Below are positions 55,374 through 64,000 of a stretch of DNA of 64,000 bases, one piece after another. The DNA lies in NCBI RefSeq assembly GCF_946479275.1, contig NZ_CAMLFE010000006.1:1-64000 (forward strand). Direction: 5' to 3'. The DNA is from an uncultured Bartonella sp. GTDB lineage: Bacteria > Pseudomonadota > Alphaproteobacteria > Rhizobiales > Rhizobiaceae. The notes beneath the pieces were generated by a model. That model was not told where the DNA came from. It was given only the letters and a program-made list of their open reading frames with translations, and did no database searches. Numbering within the stretch: the first letter of the stretch is position 1; every line of letters starts with the position of its first letter. The position numbers were made by a program, and so were the translations under genes.

Positions 55374-56846
55374 TCAAGGCAGGTAGAGATAAGAAACGAT
55401 ACGTTTGACATCGCTTCCGCCACCAAAGCCGATTTCTATTTGTCCGCTTTTCCCTTCGGTTGGCAACCCCGCTTTTTCAAGAACATTACGTAAATCGTCC
55501 GGCAGCTTACCGTTTCCTGACCAGAGCACCATAAGCGGGGTTTCAAGCCGTTCTGCCACAAATGGTGCACCGATATCGATTGTTTTCAATGACGGGTCCA
55601 ACAAGCGCAAATTCCCGGGCAATTGCGGATGGCGTGCAAACACCATGGAAAATGGTCCTGCGGCACGAAGTTGTTGGTCAAGTTTTGAATAGTCAAAAAG
55701 CTGTTCGGGCGGATCAAACCGGTTATAGGCTGTTGCTATATTAAGATAAAGCACAAAGGGGACGACAAGTGCCGCGATAGCTCCGGTTGTGCCGAAAGCA
55801 CGCACATATTTCAATGAATAGCAAAGCCGCGAAAGAACGAGGGTAAAATAGGCCGGTGCAAGGAAAAGCAATGGCTGTAACCAACGGTCTTTGACATTGG
55901 TAATGCCCAAAACAATTACAAGGCCGATAATGAGTAGAATTCCGAAAAGCAGAATATGATAGAGGAGATGCTCTGCCTTGTTTTCTTGCCTTGTGGTCAA
56001 TTGTGAAACTTTTGCATTGGAAAAAGTGTGGATGCCTGCAAGGATCAGCGCAATAATGAGGGCAACAGAAACAAAGCCCAGACTAGCAACAAAGAAATCG
56101 GCAAGTCCCGCAAGCCGGTCGGAAAAGAAATTGCCGGTTTTACCCATTGCAAGCTTGTTGGCCCGTGCAACAACACTTGCCGGATGGGCGAACATGTAAA
56201 TGAAAGCCGGTGCTATCGCGATGAGAGTTGTGAGAATAGCTACCGGGAAATAGCGGTTTTTCAGTGTACTGCGAAATTCTGCGGTCAAAGCTGTGCCGCC
56301 AAAAAGAGCGACGATAAAAAGCGTACCGTTATATTTGCCAAGAATGGCGGTTGCGCATGCAAGTCCGAGAAGAATTGCCCGTCCCCAGGAAGGCTTTCGT
56401 GCAAAAAAGCAGAATGCCAGAAATGTATAGGCAGAACCGGCTGTTCCCATGATGGAATGGGTGAGTGCGCGCTGCGACTCCCACCCAATCTGGGGCAGTA
56501 AAAACATTGCAAGCATGGACGCACCGGCAACGACAGGGCGCACATGAAGAAGCCGCAAACCGAGGTAAACAGCAAGAAAAGTCGTTGCAAGAAGGCCGAA
56601 TTTGATAATTTGCAACCAATAGAAATGAAGCCCGAAGAGCTGTTCGACGCCGAAGGCGATCCATGTATAAAGTGGCGGTTGAGAACCGCCATAGCCCCAA
56701 TTCCAGAAACTGATATTGGAAGCAAGCTCCGCATCATCAAGACCGGCACCTTGCGATAAAAGAGTAACGAACAGTGCTTCGAATGCAAAATAAAGAATGA
56801 TGAAGCAAACAGAAATCGTGCCGTAATCCGGTTTGTTTTTTGCCAT
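55374..56846 (-). CDS. ArnT/Rgt-type (GT83/PMT_2) glycosyltransferase
   Basis: 490 residues from the ATG at 56846 (AAGGATGG upstream); a longer frame starts at 56930. About eleven or twelve membrane helices. The first periplasmic loop holds the catalytic-type acidic motif DDAELA (about 37-42) followed by WNWGYGGSQPPLY, as in ArnT and rhizobial RgtA-D. A soluble C-terminal part follows. It would move a sugar from a polyprenyl phosphate to lipid A or LPS core at the outer face of the inner membrane. It follows the UDP-glucose dehydrogenase gene by about 110 bp on the same strand. Confidence 0.85.
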   Translation of the reverse strand: MAKNKPDYGTISVCFIILYFAFEALFVTLLSQGAGLDDAELASNISFWNWGYGGSQPPLYTWIAFGVEQLFGLHFYWLQIIKFGLLATTFLAVYLGLRLLHVRPVVAGASMLAMFLLPQIGWESQRALTHSIMGTAGSAYTFLAFCFFARKPSWGRAILLGLACATAILGKYNGTLFIVALFGGTALTAEFRSTLKNRYFPVAILTTLIAIAPAFIYMFAHPASVVARANKLAMGKTGNFFSDRLAGLADFFVASLGFVSVALIIALILAGIHTFSNAKVSQLTTRQENKAEHLLYHILLFGILLIIGLVIVLGITNVKDRWLQPLLFLAPAYFTLVLSRLCYSLKYVRAFGTTGAIAALVVPFVLYLNIATAYNRFDPPEQLFDYSKLDQQLRAAGPFSMVFARHPQLPGNLRLLDPSLKTIDIGAPFVAERLETPLMVLWSGNGKLPDDLRNVLEKAGLPTEGKSGQIEIGFGGGSDVKRIVSYLYLP

Positions 56847-56957
56847 CACACCATCCTTAATTTGCTCGGCAAGCATATCAATTAACGCGTTATCGTTGGT
56901 CAATACCAGCAAATAAACGGGCGAGCGCACACTTCTTTTTGGTTATCATTGCCTTAA

Positions 56958-58256
56958 TCAACGCCCGATTGACATATAGTCGAGGTCTATATCCTCGAAT
57001 TCTTCCTTTTTGTAAATATTGCGAAGATCAATGATTTTTCCACCCGGCATCAGTTTGGCGAGTTTTTTCAAATCTAGAGCGCGATAGGCGTTCCACTCGG
57101 TGATAATTGTCAAAACAGCAGCACCCATGGCTGCTTCATAAGGAGAAGAACACCAGACAATATTATCGAGAACTTTTTTGGCTTGCTCTTCACCCTCCGG
57201 ATCATGAGCACGCACGGTCAAGCCCGCCTCCTGCAAAACCTTTATAATTGTCAAAGCGGGGGATTCTCGTACATCGTCGGTATTGGGCTTGAATGTAACG
57301 CCGAGTACGGCAACAGTATCAGCATTTCTTTCTTTTGCAGCTTTTATAATACGCTCGCCCATGTTTACTTTGCGCTCTTCATTGATTGAAATAACGGTTT
57401 CGATCAATTGCTGGGGGGCGTTGTAATGAAGACCGGTCGCGGCGAAAGCGCGCGTATCTTTTGGAAAACATGAGCCGCCGAAGCCCGGGCCGGCATGCAA
57501 AAATTTGGAACCGATGCGTTTATCCATTCCGATTGCCTGAGCAACTTCCTGAATATTGCCACCGGTTTTTTCGCATAAATCGGCAACCTGATTGATAAAG
57601 GTGACCTTCATCGCAAGGAAAGCGTTGGCTGCATATTTAATGAGCTCGGCATTTTCAAGCGAGGTAATGACAAGTGGTGTTTCGCGCAAATAGAGCGGCC
57701 GATAAAGTTTACGCATTGTGTCTCTTCCACGCTCGTCCTCGACACCGACGACAACTCTGTCCGGACGCATGAAATCTTCAATTGCCGAACCTTCGCGCAA
57801 AAATTCGGGATTGGAAACCATGGAAAAATGGATATCCGGACGAATTTTCTCGATACGCTCGCGGATACGGGAATTGGTGCCAACCACAACAGTCGATTTG
57901 ATAACGACAACGGCTCCATCCTTCATGGCTCTCGCCACCTGATCGGCAGCTTGCTCGATAAAGTGCAAGTCGGCTTCACCATCGCCGCGGCGTGAAGGCG
58001 TGCCGACGGCAAGAAAAATTACATCGGCTTCTTTGACACTGTTTTCGAGATCGGTCGAGAAAGACAGGCGTTGTTCCTTGATGTTTCTCAGCATCATTTC
58101 GTCAAGGCCAGGTTCGAAAATTGTGGCTTCGCCTCTGTTCAGTCGCGCGATTATGTCAGCATTGGTATCAACACATGTGACCTCAAAACCGAATTCGGCA
58201 AAACACACGCCCGAAACCAGCCCGACATATCCGCTACCGATCATGGTGATTTTCAT
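56958..58256 (-). CDS. ugd: UDP-glucose 6-dehydrogenase
   Basis: 432 residues. It oxidises UDP-glucose twice to UDP-glucuronate with NAD+. GSGYVG (7-12) is the Rossmann motif, K120-S-T-V-V follows, and the catalytic Cys is C263 in GFGGSCFPKD; the C-terminal domain has FKPNTDDVRESPA. Full family length. UDP-glucuronate can be epimerised to UDP-galacturonate, the donor assumed for the neighbouring GT2/GT83 enzymes. First gene of a likely two-gene operon with the GT83 enzyme. Confidence 0.97.
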   Translation of the reverse strand: MKITMIGSGYVGLVSGVCFAEFGFEVTCVDTNADIIARLNRGEATIFEPGLDEMMLRNIKEQRLSFSTDLENSVKEADVIFLAVGTPSRRGDGEADLHFIEQAADQVARAMKDGAVVVIKSTVVVGTNSRIRERIEKIRPDIHFSMVSNPEFLREGSAIEDFMRPDRVVVGVEDERGRDTMRKLYRPLYLRETPLVITSLENAELIKYAANAFLAMKVTFINQVADLCEKTGGNIQEVAQAIGMDKRIGSKFLHAGPGFGGSCFPKDTRAFAATGLHYNAPQQLIETVISINEERKVNMGERIIKAAKERNADTVAVLGVTFKPNTDDVRESPALTIIKVLQEAGLTVRAHDPEGEEQAKKVLDNIVWCSSPYEAAMGAAVLTIITEWNAYRALDLKKLAKLMPGGKIIDLRNIYKKEEFEDIDLDYMSIGR

Positions 58257-58347
58257 TAAAGTCTTCCTTGCAAATTATTCCCTGTGTTTGATATGACTGT
58301 TTTTATGTGACTGCAACCGTCAACTAGGGGAAATAAGGGGAGAAAAA

Positions 58348-58959
58348 ATGGCAGGTGAGGCACTGATTGTTGTGGATGTGCAGAACGATTTTCTACCCGG
58401 TGGTGCGCTCGCAGTTCCGGATGGTGATCTTATTCTTCCGACGGTTTATGCATTGATGATGCGCTTTGACCATGTCATTCTTACGCAAGATTGGCATCCG
58501 CAAAACCACCAAAGTTTTGCCTCCAACCATCAGGGATTTTCTCCATATGATACAATTACTGTTGATTATGGCCCGCAAACACTTTGGCCGGACCACTGTG
58601 TGCAGGGATCTAATGGCGCTGCTCTCCATGGTTCTCTTCCCGTCGATAAGGCTGAAATGATTATCCGCAAGGGAATGGATCCGGCAATAGACAGCTATTC
58701 GGCGTTTTTTGAAAATGACCGCAAAACACCGACAGGGTTACGTGGCTACCTTAAAGAGCGAGGTTTGAACAAACTTACATTCTGCGGTTTGGCAACCGAC
58801 TTTTGTGTAGGCTATTCGGCACTTGACGCCAAAAATTGCGGTTTTGAAGTGTCGGTCGCTCTTGCCGCCTGTGCCGGAATTGATCTTAACGGTTCTCTCG
58901 ACCTTATGCTGAAGACGATGAATGATTCCGGCATCGAGCTGCTGATGGGGGCACTTTAG
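58348..58959 (+). CDS. pncA: Nicotinamidase
   Basis: 203 residues. It hydrolyses nicotinamide to nicotinate for NAD salvage. Catalytic triad D10 (VDVQNDF), K108 (IRKGMD) and C153 (ATDFCV); metal ligands D48, H50 and H83; cis-peptide region present. The start follows AAGGGGAG. Single gene, divergent from ugd. Confidence 0.96.
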   Translation: MAGEALIVVDVQNDFLPGGALAVPDGDLILPTVYALMMRFDHVILTQDWHPQNHQSFASNHQGFSPYDTITVDYGPQTLWPDHCVQGSNGAALHGSLPVDKAEMIIRKGMDPAIDSYSAFFENDRKTPTGLRGYLKERGLNKLTFCGLATDFCVGYSALDAKNCGFEVSVALAACAGIDLNGSLDLMLKTMNDSGIELLMGAL

Positions 58960-59436
58960 ATAAAGGGGTGGGGTTTCCCTTGTTTAATAAAGTGAACTAA
59001 CTATCATCGGGATGATGCATTTCTGTTCGGTTCAGCCTAGATCAATCGGGCAATTTTCCGTTTTCCAAAATCGGGAAAATACTTTTCTGCCGAAAACACG
59101 CACTCATCAACGGTCTTGTTTTTGATGAAGTGTATCCAAAAATAACGTATGACTAGCAATCGTTTGTGCCCGTTGGCACATTTACATATTCGGCGAAAAA
59201 TCAGGATATTTTATTCTTTTTTCCTTTTGAAATTTGTAAGATTCTTCAATCATAAAAGACCGGGCGATGTTCTGGATCATAGAGCCTGAAACAATAAAAA
59301 GCTTTTTCTCATGTCTTTTTGGCAACCTGATGTCTCGAATAGTTGGATCATGACAAGCTGAAAATTCGAAATGGAAAGTCCGAAACTTGCTCCCATCAAA
59401 AGTTGATATTTCGTTTAAAAATTGCTTTTTCTATTT
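58960..59436. other. Gap between convergent genes
   Basis: No gene or clear terminator. A weak AAGGG/CCCTT hairpin just after pncA (about 58963-58982) is the only structure seen. Confidence 0.45.
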
Positions 59437-59778
59437 TTAACTTCTTGGCAGGCGCCTTGCGCAGCGGTTGAAGATGCTTTTGACGAATTTGTCTGTTGCA
59501 TCGATACGATCGCGATTCGTTGAATATTGTTGTTCCTGATAGGCAAGGACAACTATTTTTCTGTAAACCGGCTCAAGCATTTTCTGGTGTTCGGGAGATT
59601 GTTCTTTCAAACCGTTAAGAACAAGTCCCATGGCCTTTTCTATCGGCACACCACTTTGACGAACCATCATAACCGAGCGGCCGACCTCGGCAACATCTTT
59701 GCAGGGAATGTCGGTTTCCTGTGAAAAAGCAGTTAGAGGGAAAAAAACAAAAACAAAAAAGACGCTAGAAAAACGCAT
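59437..59778 (-). CDS. Small exported protein of unknown function
   Basis: 113 residues from the ATG at 59778 (AGGAGAA upstream) with a signal peptide (SVFFVFVFFPLTAFSQ). The mature part has two Cys residues (one in DIPCKDV near the N-terminus, one in FNRCARR near the C-terminus) that may pair, and a helical middle (VGRSVMMVRQSGVPIEKAMGLVLNG, IVVLAYQEQ). A frame starting at 59838 is longer, but its N-terminus is not signal-like. It resembles small periplasmic proteins of Rhizobiales but I cannot name it. Confidence 0.72.
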   Translation of the reverse strand: MRFSSVFFVFVFFPLTAFSQETDIPCKDVAEVGRSVMMVRQSGVPIEKAMGLVLNGLKEQSPEHQKMLEPVYRKIVVLAYQEQQYSTNRDRIDATDKFVKSIFNRCARRLPRS

Positions 59779-59871
59779 CAAATTCTCCTGATCGAAAGCG
59801 GGGTTCCGTTTGAAAGGGCGTATAAACTTGAAAAACATTTTATCCAGCTAATGAAGTTAAGAAAAGTCATG

Positions 59872-60423
59872 TTAAGAGGCACTTTTCCGTCCGCCACCCA
59901 AAAAAGCCGAGATTTCCTGCTGTGGCGTTTTCCCGTTGAGCCACAAAACCATACCAGCTGTTCGAGACAAATACTGTGTCGATTTTTTCGTGAGATCAAG
60001 CCAATCTCCGATTGTTAGCGGAAAATAATCTGCCACCGACAGGATTTTATGCAATTGTCGCATCATGATCGGACTGAATACATCCGACCCCATACGACGC
60101 TTTTCATTTTTCAGCAAAAGCCGTGTCACCACGCATCGCCAATTGCGATAGTCTTCCGGCCTATCAAGAATAAGTTTGTCGAATCGACCTTGAGTAAATG
60201 CGGGAATAGCCCAAAATCCTAAAGGAAACGGAGCGTAAACAATAAAATTGTTTTTTTGTCCGACATTTGCAAAATGGACATTGCGGCCAATCCGGTAATG
60301 TTTCTTTTTTTGTTCAGAAAATACTGAAGGAAGCTTAAACGAACTGTCGGGAACAAGAAGGAGATTGTCGCTTTTGGCCGAGCTTTCTTTGTTGCCATCG
60401 AGATCGAAAAGGACGTGCGACAT
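59872..60423 (-). CDS. Unrecognised protein
   Basis: About 183 residues. The best start is the ATG at 60423 (TTGGAAAA upstream); the frame extends to a GTG at 60486. The middle (YAPFPLGFWAIPAFTQGRFDKLILDRPEDYRNWRCVVTRLLL in part) has Trp/Phe/Pro-rich, Arg-rich blocks typical of a folded soluble protein, with a basic helix near residues 115-130. No signal peptide or membrane segment. No known family recognised. It lies 93 bp upstream of the small exported protein gene on the same strand and may share its transcript. Confidence 0.6.
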   Translation of the reverse strand: MSHVLFDLDGNKESSAKSDNLLLVPDSSFKLPSVFSEQKKKHYRIGRNVHFANVGQKNNFIVYAPFPLGFWAIPAFTQGRFDKLILDRPEDYRNWRCVVTRLLLKNEKRRMGSDVFSPIMMRQLHKILSVADYFPLTIGDWLDLTKKSTQYLSRTAGMVLWLNGKTPQQEISAFLGGGRKSAS

Positions 60424-60976
60424 TACGTTTTTTCCAAGTGTCATCTGGTTCTGGATGCGTGCATTTTTCAACGTGTTTTCATTCACTTTGCTAAAGATAT
60501 CGAAACACAGAATTTATGTTTTATATTTTTATTTGTTGAACTCTAAAAAACAATGCCATTCTTTAAAAAATGCGAAAATAGAATGAAAATCGTGCTTGCC
60601 GGGCAAAAGGTTACAAATTTTTCAACATGAAATTTTTTGTCTCGCTTTTGCACACGGCTTAAAACACGGGCTCGCAACCTTTTTTTAAAAAGATAGAAAC
60701 GTTCAAATGTATTGCTCGTCCGGTTGGTTTGAGCCGGTAAAAATAAACGGTGCAATTTGTCCCGCTGGGAAATGAGGGTATTATCCTCGACTAAGGTTAA
60801 AAGGGAAAAGCGATTTCGAACCTTTTTGCCTTGACTATCGATTGCCGACCTCGACTCTTTCAGTTAAAAGACAGAAACAACATAGTTTTGCACAGTGTTT
60901 TCAATAAAACGCTTGTGAAGGGAAAATGCGAAAAAAGCATTTCAAACCCCGTTAATCAAGGAATGGAAGAACATAT
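60424..60976. other. Gap upstream of ettA
   Basis: Divergent spacer; ettA promoter expected. No gene or hairpin recognised. Confidence 0.45.
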
Positions 60977-62626
60977 ATGGCGCGGCAATTTATCTATCAT
61001 ATGGCTGGTCTTAGCAAATCCTACGGCAATAAAAAAATTTTGGACAATATCAATCTGTCGTTCTATCCCGATGCCAAAATAGGCATTCTGGGGCCAAACG
61101 GCGCCGGTAAATCGACGATTTTGCGGATTATGGCTGGCATTGACAAAGAATTCACCGGTGAAGCCTGGCTTGCAGAAGGCGCAACCTGCGGATATTTGCC
61201 ACAAGAGCCGGTTCTCGACGCGACAAAAGATGTCCGTGGCAATGTCATGGAAGGAGTCGCTGATAAAAAGGCAATTCTTGACCGTTATAATGAACTGATG
61301 ATGAACTATTCTGACGAAACCGCCGAAGAAGGTGCAAAACTTCAGGATATTATCGACAGCCGCAACCTGTGGGATCTCGATTCACAAGTAGAAATGGCAA
61401 TGGATGCACTGCGTTGCCCGCCCGCAGATGCCGATGTTTCCAAATTATCGGGTGGTGAAAAACGCCGCGTTGCTTTATGTAAATTGTTGTTGCAACAGCC
61501 CGATTTGTTGCTGCTCGACGAACCAACCAACCATCTTGATGCCGAAACCACGGCATGGCTTGAAAAGCATTTGCGCGAATACCCGGGTGCCGTTCTCATC
61601 ATCACGCACGATCGTTATTTCCTTGATCATGTAACCGGCTGGATTCTGGAGCTTGATCGTGGCCATGGCATACCTTACGAGGGTAATTATTCAGCCTATC
61701 TGGAAGCAAAAGCCAAGCGTCTCGCGCAGGAAGGACGTGAAGAAGCTGCCCGCCAGAAGGCTTTGACGCGTGAACAGGAATGGATTGCATCAAGCCCGAA
61801 GGCTCGTCAGGCAAAATCGAAGGCGCGTATCAAGGCTTATGACGAATTGGTCAAAGCGGCCAATGACCGCCGTCCCGGTGAAGCGCAAATCATCATTCCG
61901 GTTGGCGAAAGATTGGGACAGGTTGTTATTGAAGTTGAACATTTAAGCAAAGGTTTTGGCGATCACATGTTGATTGACGACCTTTCTTTCAAATTACCGG
62001 CAGGCGGTATCGTCGGTGTTATCGGTCCTAACGGTGCCGGTAAAACAACATTGTTCAAAATGTTGACGGGGCAGGAAAAGCCGGATTCTGGAACAATTCG
62101 TATTGGTGACACTGTCAAAATGAGCTATGTTGACCAAAGTCGTGACGCACTCGACCCGAATAAAACAGTCTGGGAAGAGATTTCCGGCGGTAACGACATC
62201 ATCAAACTCGGCAAATATGAAATGAACAGCCGTGCCTATTGCGGTGCCTTCAACTTCAAGGGAAGTGACCAACAACAGAAGGTTGGTAACCTTTCAGGTG
62301 GACAAAGAAACCGTGTGCATCTTGCCAAACTTTTGAAAGAGGGCGGCAATGTTTTGTTGCTTGACGAGCCGACCAATGATCTTGATACCGAAACGCTGGC
62401 AGCTTTGGAGGAAGCTCTTGAAAACTTTGCCGGCTGTGCCGTTGTTATCAGCCACGATCGTATGTTCCTTGATCGCTTGGCAACACATATGCTGGCTTTC
62501 GAGGGGGACAGTCATGTGGAATGGTTTGAAGGCAATTTTGAAGAATACGAGGCCGATAAAATACGCCGTCTTGGGCCGGAATCTGTCAATCCGAAACGGG
62601 TCACTTACAAACGTTTGACACGCTAG
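60977..62626 (+). CDS. ettA: ABC-F protein EttA (energy-dependent translational throttle)
   Basis: 549 residues, near the usual 555. Two ATPase domains without membrane parts: Walker [10 protein letters not shown] (about 37-45) and GPNGAGKTT (about 355), signatures [15 protein letters not shown] and [15 protein letters not shown], Walker [12 protein letters not shown] and [11 protein letters not shown]. The arm region after the first domain and the basic linker ([19 protein letters not shown]) fit EttA, which binds the ribosomal E site and gates early elongation according to the ATP/ADP ratio. The start follows GGAATGGAAG. Strong terminator after it. Confidence 0.96.
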   Translation: MARQFIYHMAGLSKSYGNKKILDNINLSFYPDAKIGILGPNGAGKSTILRIMAGIDKEFTGEAWLAEGATCGYLPQEPVLDATKDVRGNVMEGVADKKAILDRYNELMMNYSDETAEEGAKLQDIIDSRNLWDLDSQVEMAMDALRCPPADADVSKLSGGEKRRVALCKLLLQQPDLLLLDEPTNHLDAETTAWLEKHLREYPGAVLIITHDRYFLDHVTGWILELDRGHGIPYEGNYSAYLEAKAKRLAQEGREEAARQKALTREQEWIASSPKARQAKSKARIKAYDELVKAANDRRPGEAQIIIPVGERLGQVVIEVEHLSKGFGDHMLIDDLSFKLPAGGIVGVIGPNGAGKTTLFKMLTGQEKPDSGTIRIGDTVKMSYVDQSRDALDPNKTVWEEISGGNDIIKLGKYEMNSRAYCGAFNFKGSDQQQKVGNLSGGQRNRVHLAKLLKEGGNVLLLDEPTNDLDTETLAALEEALENFAGCAVVISHDRMFLDRLATHMLAFEGDSHVEWFEGNFEEYEADKIRRLGPESVNPKRVTYKRLTR

Positions 62627-62682
62627 AGTTCGTCGCGGTTTCAGGAAACGATATCGTTTTGTTTTGACTAATATGAGAAAAG

Positions 62683-62704
62683 AAGCGGGGTTTCCCCGCT
62701 TTTT
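62683..62704 (+). terminator. ettA terminator
   Basis: AAGCGGGG / CCCCGCTT with loop TTT and a TTT tail, 57 bp after the ettA stop. Between them a perfect 14-bp palindrome AAACGATATCGTTT (62646-62659). Confidence 0.92.
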
Positions 62705-63317
62705 CCATTTTTTTATGTTTGATTGACGGTTGTCGATGACATGTGTCAGTCATTTGGCTAACATTTTTACCTGTGCGATTTTTAACGGCGAAACGAAGCC
62801 ATAGCTGTAAAAACCGGATATAATCCTGATAAATATCGACAAAAATTTTCCGGTTAAAATAATAAAAATAAGCCCTTCGCTTGTTCAGGCTTTATCCGTT
62901 TCTTTAAAATGAAAAATCTATTCAGTTCAAACCGACTTCGAAAATACTGGAAACTCGGTTATGAGGGGCGCGGCAGATGAAAATAAGCTTCAACAAAATA
63001 GAATCTATATCAAGCTATTAAAAACGGAATGAAGGACTTAAAAACAGCCATGACAAAACGATCGAGGCTCTTGAGGTGCATTTGTCTTATCTTGAAGAAT
63101 GGTGAAAAATTACGGGCAAATCCTATGTGGCCTTTCGTTGTTCAACGATGCTAAAAAACAATGAAATAAAACACAATCGGCGGAGGTGTGAAGCAAAGCT
63201 TTTTTCACGTTTGAAGCGAAATTCGGACTATATGGGGAATTTTTGACTTTATGGGTGTCTTGACTGCAAAAAGTGGTAAACTGGTTTCACTGCCCGATAA
63301 GACAATGGAGAAAATTT
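62705..63317. other. Gap upstream of the methyltransferase
   Basis: 610 bp without a supported gene or recognisable element. Presumably contains the promoter of the following gene. Confidence 0.45.
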
Positions 63318-64000
63318 ATGCAAGATTGGTCAGCACAAGATTATTTGAAATTCGAGGATGAACGTTTAAGACCGGTACATGACCTTGCCAATGCTGTTCC
63401 TCTTAAAGAGGTAAAAACCATTGTCGATCTTGGTTGCGGGCCGGGAACTTCGACCGAAGTTTTATGCGAGCATTGGCCAAGGGCCAAGGTTTCGGGCTTT
63501 GACTCTTCTGCCGAGATGATTGCCAGTGCGAAGAAACGCTTGCCAAAAATTGAATTTACAGTTCAGGATATTGAAAAATGGTCTCCGGACAGCGATGTCG
63601 ATCTGTTATTTTCGAATGCAGTATTTCAATGGCTGCCTGATCATATTGATGAGATGAAACGATTGGTCTCTGCCATGAAAAGCGGTGCAGCACTGGCCGT
63701 ACAAATGCCGGATAATCTGTTCGAGCCACTTCATCGGGCAATGATTCACGTTGCCGAAGACAAACGTTGGAATGACCGTATCGGTTCTGTAGCACGGGAA
63801 AAGCTCCCGAACGTCTCTGTCTATTACGATGCTTTGAAACCGCTTGTGCGCTATATTGATATTTGGCAGACAATCTATAACCCGATCATGGAAAATCATG
63901 AAGCGATTGTCGATTGGGTGAAAGGTGCAGCCCTGCGGCCATTTTTGGCTCCATTAAGCGACGAGGAAAAGCAGGACTACCTTGCTCTTTATCTTGAACG
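63318..64000 (+). CDS. tam: Trans-aconitate 2-methyltransferase, 3' end cut by window
   Basis: 227 codons are visible from the ATG at 63318 (TGGAG upstream) to the window edge; the family is about 255 long. The N-terminus QDWSAQDYLKFEDERLRPVHDL is diagnostic of Tam. The SAM-binding motif VDLGCGPGTSTEVL (about 40-53), SGFDSSAEMI and FSNAVFQWLPDH follow. The enzyme methylates trans-aconitate, a by-product that inhibits aconitase, using S-adenosylmethionine in the cytoplasm. Confidence 0.93.
   Translation, partial: MQDWSAQDYLKFEDERLRPVHDLANAVPLKEVKTIVDLGCGPGTSTEVLCEHWPRAKVSGFDSSAEMIASAKKRLPKIEFTVQDIEKWSPDSDVDLLFSNAVFQWLPDHIDEMKRLVSAMKSGAALAVQMPDNLFEPLHRAMIHVAEDKRWNDRIGSVAREKLPNVSVYYDALKPLVRYIDIWQTIYNPIMENHEAIVDWVKGAALRPFLAPLSDEEKQDYLALYLE

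Overview
The window reads as chromosome of a Hyphomicrobiales (Rhizobiales) alphaproteobacterium close to the Brucella/Bartonella branch. The reasons are a four-gene FtrABCD ferrous-iron importer of the Brucella type, an SbmA/BacA-like transporter, the block carA / yqeY / dnaG / rpoD, a HlyU-type regulator and the Rgt-like lipid A/core glycosyltransferase genes. Base composition looks moderately low in G+C (mid-40s % by eye). Intergenic gaps are long, often 400-1000 bp, so only about three quarters of the window is coding. That, together with the broken genes found here, suggests a host-associated lineage undergoing erosion, such as a gut-dwelling Bartonella relative. This placement is an inference from gene content only.

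Layout. 1-1.9 kb: SbmA-like transporter fused to an ATPase domain that has lost its ATPase motifs. 2.7-6.2 kb: ftrABCD on the minus strand with a recognisable promoter and iron-box. 6.8-15 kb: carB and carA flanking a zinc metallopeptidase and an MFS exporter. 15.2-21.8 kb: yqeY, a small membrane protein, dnaG, rpoD, a HlyU-like protein and a YcgN-like protein. 22.3-25.2 kb: SIMPL protein, a tRNA with anticodon CAU, a small conserved protein and a YrbL-like protein. 25.8-33.4 kb: succinate-semialdehyde dehydrogenase plus iron-dependent alcohol dehydrogenase (possible 4-hydroxybutyrate route), an MFS transporter, TonB and a VOC protein. 34.2-39.5 kb: a complete peptide-type ABC importer. 40.5-49.7 kb: SodC, a LexA/CI-like regulator with its own repeated operator-like sites, DUF924, a small secreted protein, ketopantoate reductase, DUF2218, YceI and DUF475.

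49.7-54.0 kb is the most accessory part. It holds the remains of a divergent pyridoxamine-oxidase-like / MocR-type regulator pair from which both N-terminal halves are missing, a proline-tailed membrane protein, and an A+T-rich type II restriction-modification pair whose methyltransferase carries its own N-terminal DNA-binding domain. 54.1-58.3 kb: a polyprenyl-phosphate sugar synthase, a LAB_N protein, an ArnT/Rgt-type glycosyltransferase and UDP-glucose dehydrogenase, which together suggest uronic-acid decoration of lipid A or core. 58.3-64 kb: nicotinamidase, two unrecognised proteins, EttA and a trans-aconitate methyltransferase cut by the window edge.

I did not find a large undescribed defence or biosynthetic system. 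The most interesting items are the pseudo-ATPase transporter, the collapsed regulator/oxidase locus, the self-regulating S24-family regulator with a Ser-to-Thr change, and several degenerate 15-bp and 19-bp intergenic tandem arrays.
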